A stretch of 63,840 bases of DNA. Source: an uncultured Granulosicoccaceae bacterium (GTDB lineage Bacteria; Pseudomonadota; Gammaproteobacteria; Granulosicoccales; Granulosicoccaceae). Each line of letters begins with the position of its first letter. Positions within the stretch are counted from its first letter, which is position 1. The translations under genes were made by a program, and so were the position numbers. The notes under the pieces were generated by a model. It was not told the DNA's origin. It did not search any database and worked only from the letters and a program-made list of their open reading frames with translations. The DNA lies in NCBI GenBank assembly GCA_937922945.1, contig CAKZUP010000045.1:1-63840 (forward strand). Direction: 5' to 3'. Positions 16,818 through 25,899 of this stretch are shown here, piece by piece.

Positions 16818-18482
16818 ATGTATGGATTGTTTAAAATTATTCTATTCTGGGTTGCACTTGTGCCTTGCATGGCTTTTGCCCAAAGCGATTCACGCATTGC
16901 ACTAAGTTCAGAAACTCAATCGATCTATCTCGGCGATAGCGTGGTGTTGGATATCGAATCGGTGGGGTTACTCGAACCACTGCAAATTGAGAAACTAACC
17001 GATTTACCCGAATTTCTACGAGAAACAACCGGCACGCGCATCGCTGTGTTTGGCGGCAAAGTAGTTGAGATAAACATTCGACGAATGGAATTCATACCCA
17101 CCAGCATTGGCACACTGATACTGGGTCCGCTCTACGGTGAAAGCACCACCGGACAAGTAACATCCAATACGATTAGCATTAATGTACAAGCAGCACCTGT
17201 CAACCAATGGCTGCCAAGCGAAACCGATTTACAAAGCAGTATTACATTCTCCAAGACACAACCGGTGGTCGGTGAACAAGTGTTGGTCGACATCAAATTA
17301 AAGCACTCGGTTCAAATAGCCAACGAGTCGATTCAGCTACCCACGTTTAACGATTTCGATGTCATACCCATTATTGAACAACGACGCACAATAGAGGACG
17401 ATGAGCGATGGCGGCAAATCCACTGGCGATACTTATTACACCCGAAGCGCTCCGGCACAATTGCAATTGGCCCATTGCTGTGGAATGGGACGCTGATAAA
17501 ATCCAGAACCCAGCGCGCTGAATTCAATCATTCCCCAACTGAAACAACGTTAACGGTTGAGCCGGCGCCAGCCGATAGACCAGAGTGGTGGCTACCGGCA
17601 AGCAGCGTAAAGTTAAGCGATGCATGGTCGAAAGAGGTCACCACCCTGTCGGCTGGCGATGAGATCTTCCGCACTATCACGCTCACAGCGACCAATGTAC
17701 TGGGTAGTCAACTCCCCGATATTGCGCCACTACCAACACGTGCGCTAACCAGTACGCTGGTTCGCACAACACGCAATCATGAACTCGTTAACGAACACAC
17801 CGTAGCCACTGCCACGTTTGAATACCGCATGGTGGCACAGAGCCCGATTCCGGTTTTTCTGGACACTGTGCGCGTGCTCTGGTGGGACACGCAAGCGAGT
17901 AATCATAGGGAGGCAATTCTTCCAGCGCGCCGTATTAATGTTGGCTTACCCGATCGTGCCGATTTACTGGCCGATCTGGCCACCAATAAATCGACTTGGT
18001 CATCGTTACTGTTGCAGCTGCGCGCTTACGCAAAATGGCAATCGATTATTGCGGCGATACTGATTGTTGCTACAGTAATTCTGTTATTGCCGTTGATATT
18101 GGACGGTATACGTTTGTTCAGAGCAGAGCATCGTAATCGTAAAACGTTAAAAAAACTTGAGCAATTAAGATTATCCGGGCAGTGGCAAGCGCTTTACAAC
18201 GCGCTTGACCAGAGCGGCCGTGACCAGAGCGGCCGTGACCACGCTGCGCACAGAACAAGCGGCGTTAACGCTATGGCAGACAATGGCACTACGAGACCGT
18301 TCACTGCAAATGGACAGCTTGATACCGATAGTAAAGAGTTTTGTGCACTATTGACCGCGCTTCAGAAAAAACTGTTTTCAGATACTCATGCCGAACCCAG
18401 TGCTGTATTGCAGCGTAAGATTGATCTGCCGTTTACTTCAGCAAAAGTTGTGCGAGCCCACTCAAGCATTGCCAGGCTCTGA
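16818..18482 (+). CDS. BatD-like periplasmic membrane-anchored protein
   Basis: From ATG 16818 the 554-residue protein starts with a signal peptide (MYGLFKIILFWVALVPCMAFAQ). Repeated beta domains follow (FSKTQPVVGEQVLVDIKLK is typical of BatD), with a membrane helix near residues 410-432 (IIAAILIVATVILLLPLIL) and a cytoplasmic tail. An in-frame GTG at 16662 overlapping the TPR stop would add 52 residues rich in Trp, Arg and Gln that do not look like a leader, so I prefer 16818, although GGAG is very close to it. The tail has a tandem DQSGR duplication (18208-18237). It ends the plus-strand operon. Confidence 0.8.
   Translation: MYGLFKIILFWVALVPCMAFAQSDSRIALSSETQSIYLGDSVVLDIESVGLLEPLQIEKLTDLPEFLRETTGTRIAVFGGKVVEINIRRMEFIPTSIGTLILGPLYGESTTGQVTSNTISINVQAAPVNQWLPSETDLQSSITFSKTQPVVGEQVLVDIKLKHSVQIANESIQLPTFNDFDVIPIIEQRRTIEDDERWRQIHWRYLLHPKRSGTIAIGPLLWNGTLIKSRTQRAEFNHSPTETTLTVEPAPADRPEWWLPASSVKLSDAWSKEVTTLSAGDEIFRTITLTATNVLGSQLPDIAPLPTRALTSTLVRTTRNHELVNEHTVATATFEYRMVAQSPIPVFLDTVRVLWWDTQASNHREAILPARRINVGLPDRADLLADLATNKSTWSSLLLQLRAYAKWQSIIAAILIVATVILLLPLILDGIRLFRAEHRNRKTLKKLEQLRLSGQWQALYNALDQSGRDQSGRDHAAHRTSGVNAMADNGTTRPFTANGQLDTDSKEFCALLTALQKKLFSDTHAEPSAVLQRKIDLPFTSAKVVRAHSSIARL
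18208..18237 (+). repeat. 15-bp tandem duplication in the batD-like gene
   Basis: GACCAGAGCGGCCGT occurs twice head to tail, followed by a partial third copy (GACCA), in frame in the cytoplasmic tail. It encodes DQSGR twice. It looks like a slippage duplication in a flexible linker. Confidence 0.8.
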
Positions 18483-18592
18483 GCATTTATAATAACAAGC
18501 TGTGCGAACCACACTATCGCGATTCACTCAATGCCAGAGCACGAGATCGCGAACCACGAGGTCGCACAACAACATAGTGCGTCACTGACAGG

Positions 18593-19615
18593 CTACGGCT
18601 TAAATTCGTCGGGAAGTACTGCAGCCCCCCACGGATATCGCCCGACCTTGATACTTTTCTCGGGCCTTAACGAGGCGACATCGATAACCGTTACATCGCC
18701 GGACACACCATTAGTGGTGTAGAGCTTGTCCTGTTCTGGTGTTAATGCCAAATGCCAGACGCGCTTTCCAACCAGAATATAATCGATTACTTCCATTGTT
18801 GATCGATCAACCACGGCCACATGATTCGCAGGGCCAAGCGCAATAAATGCAAGCTTGCCATCGGCGGTGAGTTCCATCCCAACCGGTTGAACCCTGTCTG
18901 ATGAAATGCCTTTGATTTCAAACGACAGCGTTTGCTTAATGACCTGTGTAGCCACGTCGATGACGGCCACGGTGCCACCTATTTCAGCAGACACCCACAG
19001 TTCAGTGTCGTCGAGCGAGAATTCTGCATCACGCGGCCGTTGATCTACCAATGTGTTAGCGAATATTTCATTGGTGGTTGTATCTACCCAATGGGCCATG
19101 TTGGATGTTTCAGAGGTCACAATCACAAACTTACCATCGTGACTAACCGCCATACCTTCCGGTTCTACACCGACATCGATTTGAGCGACAACTTTACGCG
19201 ACTCAATATCCACCACCGTGGCGACAGCGTCGTCCTCGTTTGCGATATATAAACGTTTGTTGTCCGGATGCAGCACAAATTGTTCTGGGTCTTCTCCACT
19301 TGGCAAGTCGTGAAGCACTTTGGATGTTGCCACATCGAACACCTGTACTGCATCCGAATCGGACGCACAGATAAACAACGTTTTGAAGTCTTTACTGAAA
19401 GTAATACCCCGTGGCCTCTCCCCCACTTCAATGGTATTGATTACTTCATTATTCGATGTATCAATAATGCTTATGGTGTCATCTTTCTCATTCGATACAT
19501 AAATCAAATGCGCTTGTGCGTTAACACACACTGCCAGAGCACCCAATGTCAGTGCGCAATTTAACAGCGCTTTGAATGGCAATACCGCTGCCGGTTTGAA
19601 ATTGCGTTTAACCAT
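18593..19615 (-). CDS. PQQ-associated YVTN beta-propeller protein
   Basis: From ATG 19615 the 340-residue product has a signal peptide (to about VNAQA) and then YVTN-type blades: HLIYVSNEKDDTISIIDTSNNEVINTI, LFICASDSDAVQVFDVATSKVLHDL, LYIANEDDAVATVVD and others, ending KLYTTNGVSGDVTVID. This is the beta-propeller family tied to PQQ-dependent alcohol catabolism, usually next to an ABC-type binding protein, ATPase and permease. Here the binding protein gene ends 19 bases upstream. A longer frame starting at 19780 would overlap that gene and lacks a leader. The role is unknown; a periplasmic scaffold is a guess. Confidence 0.87.
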   Translation of the reverse strand: MVKRNFKPAAVLPFKALLNCALTLGALAVCVNAQAHLIYVSNEKDDTISIIDTSNNEVINTIEVGERPRGITFSKDFKTLFICASDSDAVQVFDVATSKVLHDLPSGEDPEQFVLHPDNKRLYIANEDDAVATVVDIESRKVVAQIDVGVEPEGMAVSHDGKFVIVTSETSNMAHWVDTTTNEIFANTLVDQRPRDAEFSLDDTELWVSAEIGGTVAVIDVATQVIKQTLSFEIKGISSDRVQPVGMELTADGKLAFIALGPANHVAVVDRSTMEVIDYILVGKRVWHLALTPEQDKLYTTNGVSGDVTVIDVASLRPEKSIKVGRYPWGAAVLPDEFKP

Positions 19616-19634
19616 TTGTTTTAATCCGGATAAT

Positions 19635-20933
19635 TCATTCAAATTTGTCACACTGGCTTTGCTGTTTATCGACACCCAATGTATCCAACTCTGTGGAATG
19701 ATGCAAAAAACCTTCAAGCGGTGCGTTAGCGGTGACTGCATACGCGTGCACCAGTGGCACAGGCTGGCGTAGCTGACCATTCCAATTGCGATAGGTCAGG
19801 CTGTGTCCTTTAAACCCTGCCAATTCGAATTGATCACCCAGCAAGTAGTCCGCTATTTTCGCAGGCTCACTTGAGTTCAGGCGCGTTACGGCCTCACCAA
19901 TCGATCTCACTGCAGCCCAATTAGCATAGTCAACGCCTGTCATATCGCGCTGCGCAAGTTTGTAGAAGCGGGACTGAAGCTGCAAAGCTCCCCACTGCTC
20001 TAACACACGCGACCACACGACCGGTTGCAATCCTGCACTACCGGCAACAGGTCGCGCCAACCAGGTGTTGTAGAGTAAGTAATGCCCAAAGTCCTGATCT
20101 TCATCTGCCACTACCACCACATCGTAAGATCTGGCTCGGGTGAAGGCCGGGACTTCAAGCGAGGCATTGCGTCGAATATCGGCATCTACGAGCCACTGTT
20201 TTTCTTTCACAAGCTTTAAGCCAAACTTCTTCGCAGACCGACGTAAAGACTCAGCATAGCGTTGATCGTTCGCACGGTTTCCCTCAATAAGAAACAGATC
20301 TTGCCAATCCCGTTTAACAAAAAACTGCATTAGTGCATCGGCTAACATGTTGCGTGAGGGCATGCTGTGCAACACGTTGGGGTAGCATTGCTCATCACGC
20401 AAACTATTGCGCATGCTATAGGCATTAAAAATCAGATCGTCTTCCGATTCCGTTAACTGCGCTACCGCGACAACCGATTCTGCCGGCGCGTTTAAAATTA
20501 ATAGTACCGAACCCTGCCCCAGCACACGTCGGGCTTGCGCCAACAACTCTTGCTCGTTATCAACAACGTGCTGTTCAAGTGAGTACGTGTGTTTTAGAAA
20601 CTTTCCCGTCGTTGCATTATCTTCAATACCTAGCTTGGCCCCCATAAGACCGTCATCGTCCGGCCATTGAATCAAACTTGATCGGCTCGGCGCACGATCC
20701 ACCTGCTGTTCAAGGTAGTAAATCTTCGTTTGCACGTCAGCCAAGGCAGGTGCTGCGCCGAAGAACAAACCGGTGAACACACCGATGAACAGCATCAACG
20801 CAACCGTCATGTTGAACAGTATATTGCTCGGTGAATGACTGTCGGGTAAGGGTTTCATGTTGAGCAGGACCGCCGACCGGCAACTGAACTCTTTGGCGGT
20901 TACCTGCCTGATATTGTAACTATCTGATTTCAT
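19635..20933 (-). CDS. ABC-type substrate-binding protein of the PQQ alcohol dehydrogenase system
   Basis: The 432-residue protein has a hydrophobic leader at about residues 40-66 (NMTVALMLFIGVFTGLFFGAAPALA) followed by a branched-chain-amino-acid-type binding fold. Family-like features are KIYYLEQQVDRAP, GAKLGIEDNATTGKFL and DVVVVADEDQDFGHYLLYNTW. It matches the binding-protein family named for PQQ-dependent alcohol dehydrogenase systems. Met26 is a possible shorter start that would give a more normal leader. AAGGG precedes the first ATG closely. The ATPase and permease genes normally found beside it are absent here. Confidence 0.85.
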   Translation of the reverse strand: MKSDSYNIRQVTAKEFSCRSAVLLNMKPLPDSHSPSNILFNMTVALMLFIGVFTGLFFGAAPALADVQTKIYYLEQQVDRAPSRSSLIQWPDDDGLMGAKLGIEDNATTGKFLKHTYSLEQHVVDNEQELLAQARRVLGQGSVLLILNAPAESVVAVAQLTESEDDLIFNAYSMRNSLRDEQCYPNVLHSMPSRNMLADALMQFFVKRDWQDLFLIEGNRANDQRYAESLRRSAKKFGLKLVKEKQWLVDADIRRNASLEVPAFTRARSYDVVVVADEDQDFGHYLLYNTWLARPVAGSAGLQPVVWSRVLEQWGALQLQSRFYKLAQRDMTGVDYANWAAVRSIGEAVTRLNSSEPAKIADYLLGDQFELAGFKGHSLTYRNWNGQLRQPVPLVHAYAVTANAPLEGFLHHSTELDTLGVDKQQSQCDKFE

Positions 20934-21230
20934 AACCCTTATTCAAAATCGATTGAGATCGGTAGCAGCCAGAAATCTCATTAGCTTACCGCGTACTACC
21001 GTCTAGCTGACCACTAAACTATCACTCATTATGACCAATAGACAACATCTCAACTATTCATCAGGTACGTCCCCAGCACCTTCCAGCCACCTTACATGCT
21101 ACTGACCATTGGAGTGTGAGTCATTGGCCCTAAAGAACCAGAGTGCCGCTAGCTATTCTGATATTGCTTCTTGGTGCCCATGCTGCAGAGCAGAAATTCG
21201 TAAACAGCCCGAAGATAATATTGCGGGTGA
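20934..21230 (-). promoter_or_regulatory. Upstream region of the PQQ-type ABC binding protein gene
   Basis: About 300 bases separate the histidine kinase stop from this gene. Two short elements recall the dehydrogenase upstream region: GACCAATAGACA at 21033-21044 (compare GGCCAATAGGCA at 6420-6431) and CCATTGGAGTG at 21106-21116 (compare CCATTGGATTG at 6393-6403). They could be sites for one regulator, but the match was found by eye. No coding frame or RNA gene was seen. Confidence 0.3.
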
Positions 21231-22616
21231 TCACGTCTCTGTTGCTTCATGATGGGCTAACTGATGCCACATCAGTGCGCGTAGCTGTCCAGGCTTAATC
21301 GGTTTTAACATCAATTCAATTCCGGCAGACGCCGCTTCCAAGGCCAGCTCCTTCGACGGGTTTGCGGTAACAATAACGGCGGGAATCGATGCCCCCACGC
21401 GTTGTCGAACGCGCTCAATAGTGGCGGTGCCGGTTTCGTCCGCATCCAATTGCTGATCGGCAATAATCCAGTCCGGTTGCCAGTCTGAATTCGATATAGC
21501 GTCGATAGCCTCTTGTGGACTTTTTGCCAAACGATGATCACAACCCCACATGCACAACAAGCCATCCATTGCATCGAGTACAGCAAGGTCATTTTCTACA
21601 AACAACACCCGCTTTTGTGCAAGCTCAACAGAACCCGAGACTGTCTCCAGATTTGTTCGTGTGGGTAGATTGGTATCGAGGTGCACGGTGCGTTCGGCTG
21701 CAAGCAATGCGAGCGAAAAACAAGAGCCTGTTCCGGGAATGGAATTCACGCGAATAGAATGATTTAGCGTTTCAACCATTCTTGCAACAATGGCCAACCC
21801 CAAACCCGCCGAATGCTGATGAGATTGTTGCGTGCTGGAAGGGCCACGGTAGAATTCCTCGAAAATGGTTTCCAGACTATCGTTTTCAATTCCGCAGCCA
21901 GTATCTGCAACCCTGATTTGAACACGGTCGGCAATACTATTTGCACATACCAGCACGCCGCCTTCGGTGGTGTATTCAATCGCATTGGCAATCATGTTTT
22001 GTACTATTCGTCGTAACATCGTTGCATCGGAATGCACATATAAATTGTTGTGCTTCACTCGCAACTCGATATTCTTATCCTGAGCCAAGGGTTGGAAATC
22101 GGATTCGATGGAATCAAATAGGGCCTGTAACGACACACTCTGCCAATCGGGCTGAACCGCCCCGGCATCAAGCCTGGACATATACAGTAGAGAATTCAGC
22201 AATGTGGTCATGGTATCGAGCGAGCGCTCTATCTGCTGACAAAGCCGTTGCCCCTCTTTGTTGTTTTGTATGCTGGTAAGCGACGAAATGAGTAATTGCG
22301 CTGCATTAAGCGGCTGCAATACATCGTGACTGGCTGCAGCCAAAACGTGAGACTTATTAAGGTTGGCTTTTTCGGCTAAATTCTTTGCCGTTTCCAGTTC
22401 ATGATTAGTCCTGTTCAAATGAGCAAGCGTTGATGTTAACTCGCTTGTTCGCCGATCGATTTGCGACTCCAGATTGATAGCGGTCTGAAACAATGAGAAG
22501 CCATGCCCTTGCTGATCCATTGATCGTTCTACGCGATCGATTAACACACTGTTAATTTTGCGCAGCTTTTCAATTTCAGCTGCCGTGTCAGCATTTTGTT
22601 CAGTATGCTCTTTCAT
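21231..22616 (-). CDS. Soluble hybrid histidine kinase (NahK/ErcS'-like)
   Basis: The 461-residue kinase has no membrane helix. An N-terminal coiled-coil (residues about 10-85) leads to the HisKA motif AASHDVLQPLNAAQLL with His97. The ATPase domain has Asn211 (NMIANAIEYT), DTGCG at 238-242 and GLGLAIV at 271-277. A C-terminal receiver starts RVLFVENDLAVLD, with acceptor Asp387 (IIADQQL) and LKPIKP. The SHDVLQPLNAA variant is typical of NahK/ErcS'-type kinases, but the PAS domains of those proteins are missing. Its ATG overlaps the stop of the FIST gene by four bases, so the FIST protein is its likely sensor subunit. A phosphotransfer partner is not adjacent. Confidence 0.88.
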   Translation of the reverse strand: MKEHTEQNADTAAEIEKLRKINSVLIDRVERSMDQQGHGFSLFQTAINLESQIDRRTSELTSTLAHLNRTNHELETAKNLAEKANLNKSHVLAAASHDVLQPLNAAQLLISSLTSIQNNKEGQRLCQQIERSLDTMTTLLNSLLYMSRLDAGAVQPDWQSVSLQALFDSIESDFQPLAQDKNIELRVKHNNLYVHSDATMLRRIVQNMIANAIEYTTEGGVLVCANSIADRVQIRVADTGCGIENDSLETIFEEFYRGPSSTQQSHQHSAGLGLAIVARMVETLNHSIRVNSIPGTGSCFSLALLAAERTVHLDTNLPTRTNLETVSGSVELAQKRVLFVENDLAVLDAMDGLLCMWGCDHRLAKSPQEAIDAISNSDWQPDWIIADQQLDADETGTATIERVRQRVGASIPAVIVTANPSKELALEAASAGIELMLKPIKPGQLRALMWHQLAHHEATET

Positions 22617-23779
22617 GATCTGGTCTTGGGCAAACCGAACGCAACGCCGGTAAACGTTTGATTGATGTGCGCCGATTTGAACTGCTCACCATAGCTATTG
22701 AAAGCCACAATATTACTCTCTGTGTACAGATCTTCAACACGGCCAATCGCATTACGATGGCGCGCATCAAGCTTACGCAGAATGCATTCAAATCCCATTA
22801 GTAAATCTATTCCGCCGATACGTTCTTCAATATCTTCAATGGTATTTTTCATTGACTGAACCATACCTTCCGTTTTGGCAACGGTGAGAACAACGCCTGT
22901 ATCGATAGCACTGTAAAAGGTGAGGGAATCATCGCTGTTGACACGCTGAACCGCTCGGCAATGGTACTCACCACCGACTCTTACCACCACCACATTGGAT
23001 GCAAAAAAATTCGGGTCGAGTTCCTGCCGTTCAACACCAATAGCCTTGGCATATTCCATGGCTGCAGGCTCTGCATTAAACTCATACACTGTGCGGGTAT
23101 CAGGGTCGGCTGAGGTCACCACTAATTTTTTGTTAGTGGGAACAAAATTGTTTTCGGTGCACAGGGCGAAAGGCAAGCTAGTGTTGATCAGTAACAGTAT
23201 GGCGGCATTCGAATACACTTTCGAACAGCATATTTGCGTGGTTTTTTTAAAGTGTAAATTGTCTCCTGCAGAACCTCCGATTAATCCAATTTCACCAAGG
23301 CCACGATGCAACGCCGCAGTAACCGATTCTTCAGAATGAGTTAAACCGTCGATAAGCGTTATGGCAAACGCGTTGTCAGAATCGCTTAAGTGATGCTGTT
23401 CTTCGAACCTGACTCTCAAATCAGCAGCTTGCTGCGCAATGTTACTCATGCCAGCATTGAGTATGTTTTCGATAGGATGACAGAGGACTTGAAACTCAGA
23501 TATTGGCAACAAAATCGCGATTGCACCAGCATCCTGCATGCCATCTGGTGAGATTTCTCCACAGGTTGAACAGCCACAATAACGGAGCTCACTGCAATGG
23601 TGGGTTAGCTGTTCAACGATATCGTAAGGATCGATAACGTGTGCGGAGTAGTAAATAAGCGCAATAGCAACAGGATTTTCGGCTTGCCGCTCGGCAATAA
23701 GCTTACAAAACGCGGAAGTATCAGACGTGTCTGTCCAGACAACACACACGCCGCTTCGGTATTGCTTGAAACTCGCCAT
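22613..23779 (-). CDS. FIST-domain sensor protein (NosP-like)
   Basis: The 388-residue cytosolic protein has a FIST N domain (start VCVVWTDTSDTSAF, with LRYCGCSTCGEISPDGMQDAGAIAILL and GLGEIGLIGGSAGDNL) and a FIST C domain (ending LLMGFECILRKL with FNSYGEQF-HINQTFTGVAFG). In several Proteobacteria a FIST protein encoded with a hybrid kinase is NosP, a heme-binding nitric oxide sensor that controls NahK. Here the same pairing occurs with an ATGA overlap. Heme binding is inferred from that family and not visible as a motif. The gene follows purF by 47 bases on the same strand. Confidence 0.85.
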   Translation of the reverse strand: MASFKQYRSGVCVVWTDTSDTSAFCKLIAERQAENPVAIALIYYSAHVIDPYDIVEQLTHHCSELRYCGCSTCGEISPDGMQDAGAIAILLPISEFQVLCHPIENILNAGMSNIAQQAADLRVRFEEQHHLSDSDNAFAITLIDGLTHSEESVTAALHRGLGEIGLIGGSAGDNLHFKKTTQICCSKVYSNAAILLLINTSLPFALCTENNFVPTNKKLVVTSADPDTRTVYEFNAEPAAMEYAKAIGVERQELDPNFFASNVVVVRVGGEYHCRAVQRVNSDDSLTFYSAIDTGVVLTVAKTEGMVQSMKNTIEDIEERIGGIDLLMGFECILRKLDARHRNAIGRVEDLYTESNIVAFNSYGEQFKSAHINQTFTGVAFGLPKTRS

Positions 23780-23826
23780 TCATTAAGACTAACTCAAGTC
23801 CGACCGTTTTTACAGCGCTTGCGGCG

Positions 23827-25326
23827 CTAAAGTACCACTAAATCGTCAGCCCCGGTACCGGTTTTCTTAGCGTGGTCAGAGCGGCTCGACTGTAAGTCAC
23901 TCAAGTAACTGCTATCCACATCGCCGGTAATATACTCACCATTGAAACAGCACGACTCAAAGGTATCGATAGGATGCTTGTCATAACGCACCGCTTCAAT
24001 CAGATCGGCTAAATCCTGATAGATAAGCCAGTCAGCGCCAATGATTTCCTGAATTTGCTCAACCGTTCTGTTGTGGGCAATGAGTTCTGTCGACGCGGGC
24101 ATATCGATGCCATAAACATTGGGGTAACGTACCGGTGGCGCAGCGGAGGCCATAAACACTTTCTTCGCGCCGGCATCACGCGCCATTTCAACAATTTGAC
24201 CCGATGTAGTCCCACGCACAATGGAGTCATCGACCAACAATACATTCTTACCGGCAAATTCCAATTCAATGGGAGATAGCTTTTGCCGCACCGATTTTTT
24301 ACGCAGTTGCTGACCGGGCATTATGAACGTTCGACCTATATAACGATTTTTTATAAACCCTTCCCGGTATTTCACACCAAGATGAAAGGCGACTTCCATC
24401 GCCGATGTTCGGCTGGTATCGGGTATGGGAATAACAACGTCGATATTATGTTCTGCACGCTCGGCGAGTATTTTCTTGGCAAGCTTCTCGCCCATACGCA
24501 AACGCGACTTATAAACCGACACATTATCGATAATGCTATCGGGCCGTGCCAGATAAACATACTCAAAAATACAGGGTGACAGACTCGTTTTCTGCGCACA
24601 CTGACGTGTGTGCAAATTGCCTTCGGTATCAATGTATAGTGCCTCGCCCGGTGCCAGATCGCGTAAGCGCGAGAAGCCAAGACCCTGCAATGCAACACTC
24701 TCAGACGCTACAGCATACTCACTTCCGGTGTCTGTATGGCGAACACCAATAACAGCAGGCCGAATGCCCAACGGATCGCGAAAGGCAAATACACCGCGTC
24801 CAACGAGCATACCAATAACTGCATACGCCCCTTTGCAGCGCTGGTGAACTGCCGTAACGGTTGCGAATATTTGTTCCGGTGTTATCGATCTGGCAGGCTT
24901 TAAGGCTTGCAACTCATGCGCAAAAACATTGAGCAGCACTTCAGAATCTGAACCTGTGTTGATATGCCGAAGATCAGATTCAAATAACTCTCGCTGAAGC
25001 TCTTTTGCGTTAGTGAGGTTCCCGTTATGCGCCATGACTATGCCATAGGGCGAATTGACATAAAACGGCTGTGACTCGGCTGCCGCCGATGATCCTGCCG
25101 TGGGGTAGCGAACATGGCCAATGCCCATGTTGCCCTGAAGGCGCTGCATGTGCTCACCGTTGAATACATCTCGAACCAAGCCTGCGGCTTTGCGCAGAAT
25201 GAGCCGCCCTGCGTGACTGGTCGCTATACCGGCTGCATCTTGCCCACGGTGTTGCAATAGAGTAAGCGCATCGTAAAGGCGATGATTAACAGCCTCTACA
25301 CCAACAATTCCGATGATGCCACACAT
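23827..25326 (-). CDS. purF: Amidophosphoribosyltransferase
   Basis: This enzyme makes phosphoribosylamine from PRPP and glutamine, the first step of purine synthesis. The 499-residue protein begins [11 protein letters not shown] with the glutaminase nucleophile Cys2, continues with [14 protein letters not shown] and [19 protein letters not shown], and has the PRPP loop [15 protein letters not shown] in the C-terminal phosphoribosyltransferase domain. Length fits the enterobacterial and pseudomonad type. It starts three bases after cvpA ends, the usual cvpA-purF pair. Confidence 0.97.
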   Translation of the reverse strand: MCGIIGIVGVEAVNHRLYDALTLLQHRGQDAAGIATSHAGRLILRKAAGLVRDVFNGEHMQRLQGNMGIGHVRYPTAGSSAAAESQPFYVNSPYGIVMAHNGNLTNAKELQRELFESDLRHINTGSDSEVLLNVFAHELQALKPARSITPEQIFATVTAVHQRCKGAYAVIGMLVGRGVFAFRDPLGIRPAVIGVRHTDTGSEYAVASESVALQGLGFSRLRDLAPGEALYIDTEGNLHTRQCAQKTSLSPCIFEYVYLARPDSIIDNVSVYKSRLRMGEKLAKKILAERAEHNIDVVIPIPDTSRTSAMEVAFHLGVKYREGFIKNRYIGRTFIMPGQQLRKKSVRQKLSPIELEFAGKNVLLVDDSIVRGTTSGQIVEMARDAGAKKVFMASAAPPVRYPNVYGIDMPASTELIAHNRTVEQIQEIIGADWLIYQDLADLIEAVRYDKHPIDTFESCCFNGEYITGDVDSSYLSDLQSSRSDHAKKTGTGADDLVVL

Positions 25327-25329
25327 TTT

Positions 25330-25842
25330 TTAAGAACTCGCTGAAGAGAAATCGAAATGTTGCGCCAACTCGTTTGGCAGTTGCGCGTGTATAAATTTTG
25401 CAGCCTTTTGCATCGGTGGCAGAAACGCCGATTGGCGCCACCAGGTCTCTTGCTTGAAGGTTGGAATAAGGTTCGCTAACAGGACCAACATGGTGACAAT
25501 AACGACGCCACGCGCTGCGCCAAATCCGACCCCAAGCCAAAGATCGATCTTTGTTTTATCACCTGTTGCCAGTATTTTCTGAAACAGATAATTAATCAAG
25601 CCACCAACAATCATGGTGCCGAAGAACAGCACCAGCGCACTGATAGCAAATCGCGCCTGAGGGCTTTCGATAGTGTCCCGAGGCAGCAATGAGGCGAATC
25701 TTGAGGTAAACATAAGCGTGATCAAAATGGCAGAGAGCCATGTCATCAGACTGACCGCCTCTTTAAAAAAACCACGCACAGCACTAATGGCTACGGATAC
25801 GCCAATGAGCAGCAGTATTAATAGATCAATACCAGAAAACAC
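25330..25842 (-). CDS. cvpA: CvpA family membrane protein
   Basis: CvpA is an inner-membrane protein needed for colicin V production and, in some species, bile or envelope stress resistance. The 170-residue product has four hydrophobic helices: IDLLILLLIGVSVAISAVRG, then FKEAVSLMTWLSAILITLMF, FAISALVLFFGTMIVGGLINY and GAARGVVIVTMLVLLANLI. I chose GTG 25842 because GGAGG lies four bases upstream; a TTG at 25863 would add seven residues. It lies between the SPOR gene and purF in the standard order. Confidence 0.93.
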   Translation of the reverse strand: MFSGIDLLILLLIGVSVAISAVRGFFKEAVSLMTWLSAILITLMFTSRFASLLPRDTIESPQARFAISALVLFFGTMIVGGLINYLFQKILATGDKTKIDLWLGVGFGAARGVVIVTMLVLLANLIPTFKQETWWRQSAFLPPMQKAAKFIHAQLPNELAQHFDFSSASS

Positions 25843-25899
25843 GTTTCCTCCGAACGCACCCAATGCGCGTGCAGCATTCTATCAAACACAGTCGATACA

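Noticed and set aside
18483..18592. Terminator between the batD-like and beta-propeller genes
   Set aside because: Short complementary pieces (TGTGCGA/TCGCACA, CGCGAT/ATCGCG) are far apart and no T-run follows.
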